Positions 24,132 through 36,310 of a stretch of DNA of 64,000 nt are shown one piece after another. The position numbers and the translations under genes are program-made. The notes beneath the pieces are model-generated. The model made no database searches. It was not told where the DNA came from and saw only the letters and a list, made by a program, of their open reading frames with translations. The stretch spans positions 6,920,596-6,984,595 of the forward strand of contig JALIGW010000010.1 in the NCBI GenBank assembly GCA_023053685.1, written 5' to 3'. The stretch comes from Diadophis punctatus similis. Lineage: Eukaryota > Chordata > Lepidosauria > Squamata > Dipsadidae. How positions within the stretch are numbered: position 1 is the first letter of the stretch; each line of letters starts with the position of its first letter.

Positions 24132-26088
24132 CCGTATTTTTTGGAGTATAAGACGCACCTTTTTACCCCCCAAAAGAGGGTGAAAACTTGGGTGCATCTT
24201 ATACACCGAATGTAGCCCTACCCACCCGCCAGCCCCCACCCTTTGGAGGTTAACTGGAATTAAATGGGAGGCCCTAACAACCGAGTCTCCGCTCAGCCCC
24301 GCGGGAAGAGAAGCCACTTGGATCCTCCGCTGGCCAGAAGGGCATCGCAATCGAAAAAGTGCGGAGCGGAGGCTCAGACAGTTTATTATATGCCTGGGAC
24401 ACAATGCGTGGTACAGGGAACTTTATCTGAGGAAAAGCGAAGTGAGACGATAATTGAAAATAGGGAATGTGGCGGTGCACCCGCAAGATAAACAGCGCAG
24501 GAGCTCTCAGCTCAGAGTTGAGCACCCTGCTCTCCAGCCTGTCTCGCTATTTCCATCACCGTGGTCCTTCCTCACCTGCTGGGGGACTTCTGCCCTCTCC
24601 CCAGGGAAAACCCTCCTCCAAGCTGGGGCCAAAAAGCCAGGAGCCCCTCTTCCAGCTGGTGCAGGCTTTCGTTAGACACGTGCAAAGATAAACGCCACCC
24701 ACCCCGGCTGAAGACGATTCCCATTCGAGTTTGTCTCCCATCCATTCTGGGACCTCCACCACAAGGGAGGCGTTGGCTGGTCTCTTCCATCGAAGGACCC
24801 CGTCTGCGGGAAAGACACCCCCAAGCAATTGTGTTGCGAGTAAATCTGGCTTCATAAGCCTGTCCCTTATTTTTCTAGCTTAACGTGCTGCCCAGGATGG
24901 AAAGCAGATGGAGAGCGCTTGAATATCCCTTCCGAAAACAATATCGGGCATTAATCTCAAGGATGGTTTTTCTGAGGAGCTTTGCCAACAAACGGTAGAG
25001 ACCCTCTTCCTCCCTCTTGCTTCCCACGGGACCCGTCTCTGCTTTTCCGAGGGCAGAGAGGAGATTTTTTTATAAAGTCCTCGATCCTCTTTGCAGACGG
25101 GATTGAAAACCAGAATCCCATTGCTTGAGTCTCCCTTTTTTTGTATGAGTTGTTTCCTCTTTATATTGATTAAACACGTTTCTAAGCAAAAGAATAAGAA
25201 AAAGAAAGACCGGGCATGCCAAAAATCTGAGAGGAGGCTTGTTGGAAACTACCCCTCACTAAACCGTTCTTATGGCAACCAAGCCAGAGCGATAAACACT
25301 CTCCCGCGCGAGCAGACAAGGGTGAGTTGCTCTGCCAGCACAGAGGGAGGGGAGGGGATGGGTGTGCTTTGGTTGGGCTTTTTTATGCATCCGAGGAGGA
25401 ATCACCTATGCATATTCCTTTCCTGGCAGGAAGCGGAGAGCAGACTCGGTGGGGTCTCACCTGTAGCTCTGATCTGCTTATGTTGCCTTTATTACTTCAG
25501 GACAGCCTGTTCTTGGCTGCCCTATTTGATTTCCCCTTTGTGTATCCCATTCCATCATCGGAGGGCAGGTAATTCCCAGCCCCCCCCATTTCAAAAGTTA
25601 AGCTTTGCTCTGGTCTTGCCCCTATTCGCACCCTTGTCCATTCTCTATGGCACTTAGAAGAAATCAAAAGAGGAAACCACTTAATCATTCATTATGGATG
25701 GACCTAGTGATAAAATTCCATTCTAGAAACATGCAAGTAAATCCTGAGGAATAAATCCTCACTTTGTTGAATGAGCCTATTTTAACAAATTAGCATAGGG
25801 CTGTTATCCTTATTTATAATTTATCAATAATGACATATTGCTCTTTTGCAAGTTGGTTTGCCCTTAATGCCACCCTACCCACTCCAGTTAAATGCCCATA
25901 TGGTGATAGGGTTTGTTTTAAATGGATAAAAAGATCTGTACTGCTCCTTATCAAAATCTGAGTGAAGTGAGGATGTAGCTGATCCTGATGCTGGTAGGCA
26001 GAGGCAGAATTGTTTTTTTCTTGTTTTGCGCCCCAAAAATTAAGGTGCGTCTTATACTCCGGTGCGTCTTATACTCCGAAAAATACGG
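24132..26088. mobile_element. TA-flanked DNA transposon with ATAAGACGCACC ends
   Basis: Inverted ends start ccgtattttttggagtataa on the left, continue gacgcacc, and return on the right with gtgcgtcttatactccg duplicated in tandem. TA lies on both sides (24130-24131 and 26089-26090), as for Tc1/mariner-type insertion. I recognise no transposase in the 1957-bp interior, which is fairly GC-rich, so it looks non-autonomous. It inserted at the very end of the CR1 ORF1. Confidence 0.65.
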
Positions 26089-27096
26089 TAAATGTTTATC
26101 CAGGAAATCTGTGAATTTAATACCAAGTAGCTCAGTCCCTTTCTTTGATCGATGCAAACCATCTCTTTTGTACAGTTTTTCATTGGACCAGCTGCAGACA
26201 TCATGACTAATAAAACCAAAGCCTTCCCTTTTACACCACTCCTTTAGCCACACATTAAACTCTGCTACACGTTGGCCTTTCCCTTTTTGTTCCTTATATA
26301 CTGGTAAAACCTCTGAAAAGATAAGCCTACAACCTATACCACTAAGTTCATATCCCAAGCTCTGGAAGTCATTCTGCACAGAAAGTACATCTTTTTGGGA
26401 CAGATCATTTGTGCCTAGATGTATAATAGCATCAACATCACAGTCCTTACTGGCATTCTTGACTATCTTAAGAATACGCCTCTTGTCTCTGCTGGCAGTA
26501 GCACCTAGCAGACACCTGACCTCTTTCAAAACCTCGATATCCTTTCCTAAATTTACATCCCTTACAATTGAATCACCATCCAGAAGGTGGCTTCTCTTTT
26601 TGAATACCTTGCTGCTCTTGTGTGACTGATGTGTAATACGTGATTCACACTTTCCACTTTCCAAAATAAGTTCTTCATCTCGGACCACGTTCCCCTGCTT
26701 ATTTGAGTTATCATTATCACAACTACCTTGACCTGTCACATTAGTGTCCCTATTAAGGTCAGCAAGGGCCCTATATCTGTAATGCTGGGACACAGTAAAA
26801 GCTTTGTGTTTGTGGTTCACAGCTCTCACCCTGCCAGATCCCACAGTTGTCCATACTGCCCTTCTCCTGCAGGATCTTTGTGGTAGAGAGGGCTGATAGT
26901 GCGGCAGCTCATTAGAGGGGAATGGCTGAATTTGGCACCTAATTTCTGCTTGCAGAGCACAGATTAGAGATTCTAGATAGGTAATCTGTCCACATAGACT
27001 AGTAATTTGTTTACAAAGAGGACAGTATCCAAATTTGAAAAGAGTACTTCGAAACACAGCTGTAAAACAAGTATTACACTGAACTAAGCCAGTCAT
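26089..27096 (-). CDS. CR1 ORF1 protein (zinc finger plus SGNH esterase)
   Basis: About 336 residues from MTGLVQCNTC. The N-terminus has a Cys-rich finger (CNTC then CPLCK), the middle is basic and low in structure, and the C-terminal half is an SGNH/GDSL-type hydrolase: GDSIVRDV (Ser), IIHLGTNDLS (Asn) and the DGLHRSKKG triad end (Asp and His). Esterase domains of this kind are known from ORF1 proteins of CR1-group LINEs, where they may bind or act on lipids. The frame has no stop up to the transposon at 26088. Beyond that insertion the CR1 text would give Asn and a stop at once, so only the last codon is affected. The upstream Met at 27117 is possible but the finger follows the second Met. 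Confidence 0.8.
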
Positions 27097-27208
27097 TTTG
27101 AAATAAAATAAAATCACAGTCTCAAGCGCACTAACCCTGAATGTATTATTACTAATTTTTGTTTATAGTTATATGATTCGCGCGCCGTTAGGCACGCGGG
27201 CTGCTACC

Positions 27209-27475
27209 TTTCTCCTCCTTCTCTCACTCAGACTCACAAGTTCCAGCCAGGAGCCCCTCCCCCAGCCTCTGTGAATTCAAACTGCAATGGAAAGGCTTTT
27301 ATCCACCTTTTCCCTCCTTCTCTCACTCAGACTCACAAGTTGCAGCCAGGAGCACCTCCCCCAGCCTCTGTGAATTCAAACTGCAATGGAAAGACTTTTA
27401 CCCACCTTTCTCCTCCTTCTCTCACTCAGACTCACAAGTTCCAGTCAGGAGCACCTCCCCCAGCCTCTGATCTAC
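27209..27475 (-). repeat. Three 99-bp monomers at the CR1 5' end
   Basis: The text ctcactcagactcacaag recurs at 27223, 27322 and 27421, exactly 99 bp apart, with ctcccccagcctctg in each unit; the third is partial and ends at the L1 junction. Placed upstream of ORF1 on the minus strand, they resemble the tandem promoter monomers of some LINE 5' ends. Confidence 0.8.
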
Positions 27476-27477
27476 CT

Positions 27478-29025
27478 CTTCTTTGGGTATAAGAGTTATA
27501 TACACCTCCATCCATGAGTTCGGTATTTTAGCCTTTAACATTAGATCATTAAATACTTCCAGTAGTATATTACTTAATACTTCCTGTAAGGTTTTGTATA
27601 GTTCTGCTGGCAATCCATCTGGTCCCGGTGTTTTCCCATTCTTCTGCCTTTTAATTCCTTCTATCACTTCCATCATTGTTACTCACTCTTCTAGTCTTTT
27701 TTTAAAGTTCTCAGGTATTTTTGGTATTTCAGCTCTTTCCAGATATTGTTTTATCTTTCCATCCTCTACTACTTCTTGTTGATAAAGTAGTTTGTAATAA
27801 TTTTCCACTCTTTTCTTCTTTTCTTTATTTTGATAATATATCTTTCCTTCAGAGTCTATCAATTGATTAATTTCTTTTCTTTTTCTTTCTTCATTTTATA
27901 AGTCAACCAGCGCCCTAGTTTATTTGCATTTTCAAAGAAGTTTTGTTTCATTGATTTTATTTTATAAGCTAGTTCTTCATTTTCTATGATGTTTATTTTA
28001 TGTCTTTGTAAGTCCATTTTTTCTTTGATCATTTTATCTTGTGGATTTCTTTGTAATTCTACTTCCAATTTTTTGAACTCCTCCTCCAACTTATTTTGTT
28101 TCTGTCTTATCTGCTTCTTTTGTTTTTTCTAGATATGTCATTGTCAAGCCCTAATATATGCTTTACAAGTGTCCCATACATTTTGTAATGATGTGTCTTC
28201 TTTTTTATTTTCTTTAAAGAAAAAACTCAGTTCCTTTTCCATATATAATTGAAAATTCTTTTCATTTAATAGTCTCAAATTTAATGTCCATCTTGTTCTT
28301 TTTCTCTGTCCTTTCCATGTCATTGTTATCGGGTTGTGATCTGCCCAAATATTTGTTTCAATGTCCATTGTCTGTATTTTAGTTAATAATTCTGTTGACA
28401 TCCACATCACATCTATTCTTGACCATGACATATGCCTATTTGAATAAAAAGTATATTGTTTTTCTTTCGGATATCTTCTTCTCCATGCATCTTGCAGGCT
28501 CAACTCCTCTGTCATTATAAAAAATGCTTTTGGGAGAGTTCTTTTCAATGTCTTGTTCGTTTTTGTAGATTTATAATCCAGTTTTTTATCTACAATTGCA
28601 TTAAAATCTCCCAGTACACGTATATCTTCATATTCATATTCTATTATTTTTATATGCAATTTCCCATAAAATTCCTCTTGATTATCATTTGGTGCATAGA
28701 TTGCCACTAATAATATTTTCTTATAGTTCATTGTTATTTCAACCATTAATATTCTTCCTTCTTCATCCTCATATATCTGTTTTGACTGTATCTTTTTTTA
28801 TATAGAGAGCATAACTCCTCTTTTACTTCGATCTGCCAATGTTGTATATAGTTTCCCCAATTTTATATGTTCTAAATACTTCTTATGTTGTTTTTTAATA
28901 TGTACTTCTTGTAAGCAAATAATCTCAAATTTTAGTTTTTCAAGTCTATGAAATATTCTTCTTCCTTTTATCACCGAATTTAGTCCATTTATATTTATCA
29001 AAATTACTTTTATTTCTTCTTCCAT
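27478..29025 (-). pseudogene. L1 ORF2 endonuclease and RT N-terminus
   Basis: Endonuclease begins at MEEEIKVILININGLNSVIK with FEIICLQEVHI, continues VAIYAPNDNQEEFY, VLGDFNAIVD, WSRIDVMWMS and WADHNPITMTW, so all main catalytic positions (Asn, Glu, Asp, Asn, His) are visible. Frame breaks occur at about 28795, 28140 and 27850. The RT N-terminus reads GKTPGPDGLPAELYK and SWMEVYITLIPKEE, then stops at the CR1. Confidence 0.85.
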
Positions 29026-29064
29026 ATCTTTACTTATTTAAAGTTTTAGTTGCTCTAGTCACTC

Positions 29065-29991
29065 TTATCTCTCTTTGTTCATTATCTCTTTAGCTCGAGC
29101 TCCTTCTCTCGCTTCTTTTTCCTCTTCTTCTTTAGTCATTTCTTTTGGTTGTTTTTCTCTATCTCTTCCATTCCAAAGTTTTGTTTGTAGAATTGCTCCG
29201 CCTTGTTCAACGTGTCTAATCTGTATCTCTGTTCTTGCCAATTCAACATTATTTCTTCTGGTATCAACCATCTGAAGCTCACTCCTTTTTTAATTAAACG
29301 TCTAGTCAGAATCTGATACTCTTTTCTAATATCTCTCACTCTTCTTGGAATTTGCTTCAGTACCACCACCTCTTCGCTTTTATATTTCATTGCTGCATTT
29401 CTTGCAGTTTGTAGAACTTCATTTCTCACTGTTTTCTTGGTAAATCTGACATGTACTTCTCTAGGTAGCTTATGTCTCATTATGTATCTTGTATGAACTC
29501 TATATATTTCATCGATCTCGTTTAATATCTTCTCCTTACTCTCCTAAATTGGCTCTGCCAATATCTCTGCCATTATTTCTGCCAGGTTCTCTCCTTTTTC
29601 TTCTTCCACATTTTGAAATCTTAAGTAGAAGTCGGCCTTATCCATCTCCAATGCTACTATTGTTTTTTCTTGATTTCTTCCGTATGTAGTCAGTCTTTGA
29701 TCTACCTCTTCCACTTTTTTCCTGTCATGCCAGTTTTTTCTTCCACTTTCTGCACTCTTTCTTCTGTTTTTTCCATCGTCTCTTTTACCTCCTTTACTTC
29801 TCCCTCTACCTTTTCTATCTTCTCATTTACTTTATTTATTCCTTCTTTTACCTCTCTTAGATCTTCATGCATCACCTGTAACATATTTTTTAGTTCTCGA
29901 TTCATCTTTTCCTGGTGTGTTGATGTTTCTGCTTTTTTTGTGTCCCAGGGCTTGCTGCCATCATTGATGCATATGTTGGTATCTTCTTCAT
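29065..29991 (-). pseudogene. L1 ORF1 remnant
   Basis: Starts MKKIPTYASMMAASPGTQKK, soon hits a TGA, and carries a coiled-coil part (VKEGINKVNEKIEKVEGEVK) and the RNA-binding C-terminal part (PREVHVRFTKKTVRNEVL, then YRLDTLNKAEQFY). These match the coiled-coil, RRM-like and C-terminal layout of L1 ORF1 proteins; the intact relative in this window is at 43483-44664. Several frame changes are present. Confidence 0.8.
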
Positions 29992-30680
29992 TTTTATTAC
30001 TGCCTTTAAACCACCAATTTTATAATCCAAATGACGAATGTGTTTATCTTTGAGCTCTTGTTACCCTAATCCAATTTTATATCTTCAGGTTTCAGGTTCT
30101 TGATACCTTAATCCAAATAGGCTTAGGAGCCAACCTCAAAAAGAGGAAGCAGAAGAGAGAAAAAATAAAAAGCAACAAGCATAAGAAAAAACAACCACCC
30201 CAATAATAAAAAATGTCCAAAACAAAGAAAAAGTAAAAAACACAAAAATTTATAAAAGCTATTCAAAAGTAACAAATATTACAAATATATAAAAGGAAGC
30301 TATTCAAAAAGGAGAAAAAAGCAAATAGTAGCAAAAGAAAAATTTATTTTCCAACCAAGAAAAGACAAAAAATAAAAGGAAGAAAAATAAAGAGAGGATA
30401 TATGTGAACAGAGAGATTCCAATAGTATTATAATCCTCATAATGAAATACAGAAAAAGAAAAACAGTTCCCAATTATATGAATAAAAAATAAAAACAGAA
30501 TTACCAGAGAATAACAATTTCTTCAAAATTCAAACAGAGGGAGTAAAAAGACAGAGTTAAAAGCAAATATAATTATTCAGTCCTTGACTCTTTTTCTTTT
30601 AAAAACACTTCACAGATATAAAAAGTTAAAACAAAATATATCTACCTGTTGTTTAGACTACTGGAGCTATCAAGATAATC
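29992..30680 (-). other. L1 5' UTR, proximal part
   Basis: A-rich non-coding text upstream of L1 ORF1. It continues after the inserted element at 33989-34643, where it becomes GC-richer, as expected of an L1 5' end. No gene seen. Confidence 0.55.
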
Positions 30681-31159
30681 AAAGATTGTCTTTTTCCAGC
30701 AGAAGGCATGGCCAATGCAGCGGCACTACGGAGTTTCCCCACGCTCCACGGGGAAGCCCCGAATCTGTGCCGTCTGGGGACCTGGTCTGGTCAGGACCAG
30801 GTCAGAACCACCCTGGAGGGGTGGTGAAGAAGAGGAGCACCTGCTGGTGGTCTGGGGGGTTGCAAACCCCCTAGGGAACTGGCTTTGTCTCCTCGACCGG
30901 CGGCGACTGGAAGACGACTTCAACCTTAGCCGCTGTGGTCACATTGTTAAGGTTGCAGTGGTGATTGGAGTAATCTGGGAAAGAAAATATTAAGTTACAT
31001 GCTGGAGAAGTTGAAGAAGACGGAGGCTGGGGAGTCACATTGCCAAAAGAAAATATTAAAAGAAATGTTCTAATTCCAAAGGGGGACAAAAGGGCCGGAA
31101 ATTAAGGAGCGGCTGCTAATATGCTGATACAATGGTGGAACAAAATTAAAGGGATTTGT

Positions 31160-31649
<490 letters not shown>

Positions 31650-32236
31650 AAAGCCCAACTACTAAAGACTTGGAATTTTGCTTCAAAGATTTGGTAAAGG
31701 TGTAAGAAATTTGGGGAATAAACTTGGAAAAAATAATTTGAAAATTGGAACTGATTAAAAATGGAAAATTAAAACAGGAAGGACAGAGCAGAGAAATTTG
31801 ATTGAAGAGTGCCATCTGGTGGCTGGAAGAATTACTGCTATGGGAATACTCTTATGGTTGTTTGGACAGCTGTGGCCTTGAACAAGAAAAACTTTTTTGA
31901 AAGTTGAAGAAACCTAAAACAGACTGCATATTTGTTATTCTTTGAAAGAAAATGTTAGGTCTGATTTGGATAAGAATGTACATGAATAGATGTTAACAAC
32001 AAAAGAACAAAAGAAATTGGTTTTTTAATTACTAAAATAACTTGCAAATTATAAAAGGCTGTGAAATATATCTTTATTAACAGCTGAAGGGACTGAATGA
32101 ATTGTGAAAACTAATGATCTGTGACTTTGAGATATGGAGATTAGTGATCAGTAAGATTGGTGACATCTTTGAATGAATTTTGATGACAGATTGAATCTGC
32201 TTAAGCTTTGGACTTAAGATCTGTGACTTTAAAGAC

Positions 32237-32644
32237 ATGGATGGAATAGACTACGATGAATTGGCTGAGTTTTTGAAAGATATTTTCAAAGATCTTAGAA
32301 GATCTTTTGGGATTGGAATACCTGAGAAAGGAGAGAATGAAACACAAATGGAGGAGAAAATGGAAATGGAAAGGATAATAGATGAAGAAAAGAAGATTGA
32401 TGAAAATATTACTTATGATGATGAAAAAGAAAAGAATATTGAAAATGTAATGTTGATTAATGATTATGTTCAAACTTATAATGATTCCACTGGGGTTAAC
32501 AGTGATAATAGAGATAAAGATATTAAAGACATTAAAAATATTAAAAATGATCATGTTCAGATGGAAGATGGTGATTTTGAGATACATAAAGTTAAGAAGT
32601 TAAGGAAATGGGGATGGAGGAAACATAAATACAAAGGGAAGTAG
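32237..32644 (+). CDS. Unrecognised 135-residue ORF in an L1-type element
   Basis: MDGIDYDELAEFLKDIFKDL start, very acidic and Lys/Glu/Asp-rich middle (QMEEKMEMERIIDEEKKIDE), then a short basic end (KLRKWGWRKHKYKGK). I recognise no domain. It is predicted mostly helical, with no membrane segment or Cys cluster. It lies where an L1 ORF1 would be, but lacks the RRM-like and C-terminal motifs. It may be the diverged head of an ORF1 or chance in AT-rich DNA; the acidic body followed by a basic tail argues mildly for real coding. Confidence 0.35.
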   Translation: MDGIDYDELAEFLKDIFKDLRRSFGIGIPEKGENETQMEEKMEMERIIDEEKKIDENITYDDEKEKNIENVMLINDYVQTYNDSTGVNSDNRDKDIKDIKNIKNDHVQMEDGDFEIHKVKKLRKWGWRKHKYKGK

Positions 32645-33448
32645 TTGGGAAATCAAAAGGAAATGGATGAGGGCGTAAAAATATGATAGAGATGGTTCTC
32701 TCTTTTCTTTTCTTTTTCTTTTTTATATATATAATTATTATATCAGTTATAATTATTTCATTAGGAGTTAAGAAATGTTTTTTCTTTTCCTCTTTCCCCT
32801 TTCTCTTTTTTACCTCTGATTTGGATTTTTTCTTTCTTTTTTCTTTTTCTTCTTTTCTTTTTCTTCTCTTTTTCGATTTGTTTAAATATAAGAGGATGAA
32901 ATAATGGTTAGATTAAATTTTTTGATTTAATTCAATTAAACATTTGTATTGATGCAGGAAGTAAAAAATTTGTAATATTGGAAATGAATTTAATTGTTAA
33001 AGAAGGTATATAATGATTATGTATTATTTGCATTTATGAGATTTGTTTAAGTGTAAAATTTAAAAAGTTATCATTTTTAAGAGTTGAATATTTAATTGAG
33101 CTGAAATAATTTAGAAAGAAGTTTGATGATTAATGAGAGAAATTGAAATGTATAATTGGGCATTTAGTTTTTTGATAGAATAGAGGATAATAAATATAAA
33201 CGATGAATAAAGAGACTAAAGAAGTGAGGGAAGCATTATGGCTTAAAATTAAGAAGCAGAAGAATCAATAACTATTTTGGGAAGTTAAGCTAATAGCGAT
33301 TAATTTGGAAGGGAAATTTGGAATTAATTGGTGAATATCCCAGATGACAAACTTAGATTCTCTTTTTTTTCTTTTTGTTTTTTTTCTTAGCATGGAGGAA
33401 TGATTTGGCAGCATATACCTAAAATAAAGTATTATATATAAAGAAATG

Positions 33449-33582
<134 letters not shown>

Positions 33583-33988
33583 GAAAAATATTTCTTTTTT
33601 CAGAAGAGCTATGACTAATTTAAATTTAAGACTATATCATCAGTCTGTCAAATTTAAGATGTGTTATAGAAAGAGTACTCAGGGAAACATAAAAGAGGGT
33701 GAAAGAGGAAGTAGGGGAGGAAGAGAAGGAGTAGAGAGAGATAGAGGAGGAGTGAAGGAGTAAGAAAGTAGGAGGAGAAGAGGGAGATAGAGAGAGGGGA
33801 GTGTAATGAAAAAAAGTAGACAGACTGATGACTGTTGATGTAAGCGTTGAATAAGATATTGATTTTTGAATAATTGATTACAATGGAAAACTATGTATTT
33901 TATTGTAACATTTTAAGGTGTATGTATATTGAATTGTATATGATTATGGAGAAAAAAAACTTATTTAAAAAAAAGATTGTCTTTTTCC

Positions 33989-34643
33989 CTTCCTCTTTTT
34001 TTCATTTTTTCTGCCACTAGATGGCACTGCAGCTTAACATTTGTCTAAAAAATTTCCACTTTTCACTTTAAATTATCCCAATCGTAAAGAAAAAAGGAAA
34101 GTAAATTATATAATATTAATTCCAATTTGCTTCCAACCATTCTATAATTTAATCTTCATAATATTAGCTTATTCAATCAATTTCTTTTTTGGATTCTGAT
34201 TCTTCGCCGCTTTTACTTGAAGCGAGGAGGCAGCCATTAGATTCTGTCCCCCTCACTTTTCTTTGCCAAACTTTTCCTTAAACAATCTTCTTCTTCAAAG
34301 GAAGAACCACTTTAAATCAGAGTCACTTTGTATACAAGACAAAATGAAATAGATCTCACCCAGATGATTCACTCGGCTTTCTTTCTTCTTCCGAGTGGCC
34401 GCCCCAGCTATTGACAACTCACCATGGCTGTCTTCCAAGTCGTCAAGTCCGAAGCTCTTCACTAGTGTTCCAGGGAAAATGCGGTTTCTCTGCCTTTACC
34501 AGTCTGTGCCCTGGTTCTTCGTCGTCCCTACAGGACAACTATAGTCTCAGAGACCCCGAAAAATGACTTGAATTCAGCACTTTTCTCTGGAGATCCAGAG
34601 TTCTGTGCTGTACCGCTGTGGTGCTAGCCACGCCCCTCCCCAA
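33989..34643 (-). other. L1 5' UTR, distal part
   Basis: Continuation of the L1 leader, GC-richer towards its outer end (gtggctagcaccacagcgg on the minus strand near 34630). It is bordered by the candidate 11-bp duplication at 34644. Internal promoter activity is expected here by analogy with other L1s, but no specific site is evident. Confidence 0.55.
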
Positions 34644-34930
34644 CTCTTTTTTCTAACCCCTAATACAACAATTCCCATATTAAAAAGTATTATGTATCTA
34701 TCCATCATCACTTACCCTTTACTATTTAAGCATGCATGGTAGTAGTCTTTCAACTTCTAACATTTACATATACATAGCAGTTATAGTAGCTTATATCATG
34801 TGACAGTATGCATAATAACGTTTTCCCAATTTCTAGCTTTATTTTCTAATCTTTAGTAAGACAAATCCCACATTAAGAGGTATTCTGTATCTATCCATCA
34901 TCTCTTGTTCTTTTTAGTATTTCAACTCTT
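34644..34930. repeat. Right part of the tandem repeat at the L1 target
   Basis: Contains tctgtatctatccatcatc near 34885 and tatgtatctatccatcatc near 34692, with matching flanks, so two diverged units lie in tandem. The first unit is completed by 13080-13241 on the far side of the L1. Confidence 0.6.
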
Positions 34931-36310
34931 GTTGACTTTTTGATCAATCTCCCATGCTCCTCCCTTGGGATCTTGTATCCCTCTACATCATTTATGTTTA
35001 GTCTAAATATTTCCTGTGCCTCCACATCTGCCTCTCATTGTCTACTGTCTAAAATACCCATCAATGACTCTTTCATCCCTTCTAGGGGATCTTTCTCTTT
35101 ACTCTCTTCTACATTTTGGCCTCTTGAAAAATAGTCTACCTTCTCTATTTCAAGAATTTTTACTATCTTTTCTGAATCTTTATCTACATGTATCATTTGT
35201 TGATTTATCCTCTATTCTTTCCTCTACTCCTTCTGAATTTTCCTCTATTGTCTGCATTTTTTGTTCATTTTTCATTATCATTTGCTGGAGATTTGATTAT
35301 CCCACATCTGTATTGTGCATCAGTTCCATCATGTCCCTATCGTTCCTTGTCATAGCTTCCTGGATATCTTGAAGCATTAATAGTATTTCTGTTTGGGATA
35401 TATTTGTTTTTTCTTGTTGTAACATTTTGCTTTATTTTAGTGGGCTAAAAGTTACTCAGCAATCCATCCAGGTCCCAGTGTCCCAAGTGACCAAAAACAT
35501 CAAAAATGCAATATTAGAAAAATTTGCTCAGTCCCTGAACTGTTCCTCAAAATCCACAGTATTTGTAGTCCTCAAAGTCTGCCATTCTGCTCCCTCTGAA
35601 TTATTCAAATTGGTAGGCCTTGTTTAGTTTTTCTTCTTTTGCCTTGTAAAATATTCCATCAAATAGTATTTGTAATCCAGAATGGCCCACCAAATTTTCC
35701 CATGTCTCATTAATTCACAAAATCAGGTGTTCGGTTTCAATGGCAATTCCTCTTATTTCTAATCCACACTTCTTTGAGAAATTTCAAAAGGCTCACCAGT
35801 TACTCCCAAGCCACCAGAAAACAAGTAGATAGAAAGGAAAAAGGAAAAAGACGGCCTTCCACATGTTGTTTACCTTTCACTTTGTTTCTCTTCCTATCAA
35901 TCCTGACTTTCCTTTCTTTTTTATCAACCCTCATAAATGTATTAATTCGCCACTTACTGTGCTTTGGAGTCTTTCAAAAATTCTTTTATTTAGGGTGGGT
36001 CTAAAGAAGTTGAAAATTGTCTCACCCAGTTCCAATCCTCTGTTCACATACCGCTCTAGCTCATTTCTTCTTCGGTTGCCCCAGCTTCATTCTGGCCATA
36101 ATGGCCGTCTCTCTTCTCCATTGGTCAGGAAGGCACCTCGGATCTAGCGGGAGAGCCATCACTCTCCCACAATTGAAAAGGAATCCCTCCTTTCTTCGTC
36201 ACCCCTCCAGTGTGACATTGGCCCCTTAGGGCCTCCTATTGGAGAAGAATCAGCCAGGATTCGCAGAGCCCTGCTATCTCTGACTGCCTCACTGCAACAC
36301 CAAACCAGAA
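34931..36310 (-). mobile_element. Probable 5' part of an older L1
   Basis: Minus-strand reading gives ORF1-like coiled-coil text (LLMLQDIQEAMTRNDRDMME, then MIMKNEQKMQTIEENSEGVE) around 35430-35190, broken by stops. Upstream, 35440-36310 is a leader-like stretch that becomes GC-rich and ends near 36310. No ORF2 is found to the left, apart from the repeat that the younger L1 hit. Confidence 0.5.

Larger units (their letters stand above)
23697..27472 (-). mobile_element. CR1 derivative with ORF1 and both ends but no ORF2
   Basis: Minus-strand order: 99-bp tandem monomers (27472-27209), leader, ORF1 (27096 to 26089), a TA-flanked transposon, about 195 bp of sequence (24129-23936), then directly the CR1 3' end (cttctagtccaaccccctgc at about 23885-23910) and microsatellite tail. 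The endonuclease-RT gene of about 2.7 kb that should lie between ORF1 and the tail is absent. It interrupts L1 ORF2 cleanly. Confidence 0.75.

Noticed and set aside
24561..25657. A host exon or captured gene inside the TA-flanked transposon
   Set aside because: The frames show no recognisable domain, no consistent splice sites and no codon pattern; I cannot support it.
26089..27096. A host GDSL esterase gene
   Set aside because: The zinc finger plus SGNH layout, the 5' monomers and the CR1 tail downstream identify it as CR1 ORF1.
27209..27475. A CRISPR-like array or satellite
   Set aside because: Three adjoining 99-bp units without spacers, placed at a CR1 5' end in a vertebrate genome.
32683..32904. 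Phe/Ile-rich frame resembling a membrane segment protein
   Set aside because: T-rich low-complexity sequence in the 3' part of an L1-type element; no conserved motif.
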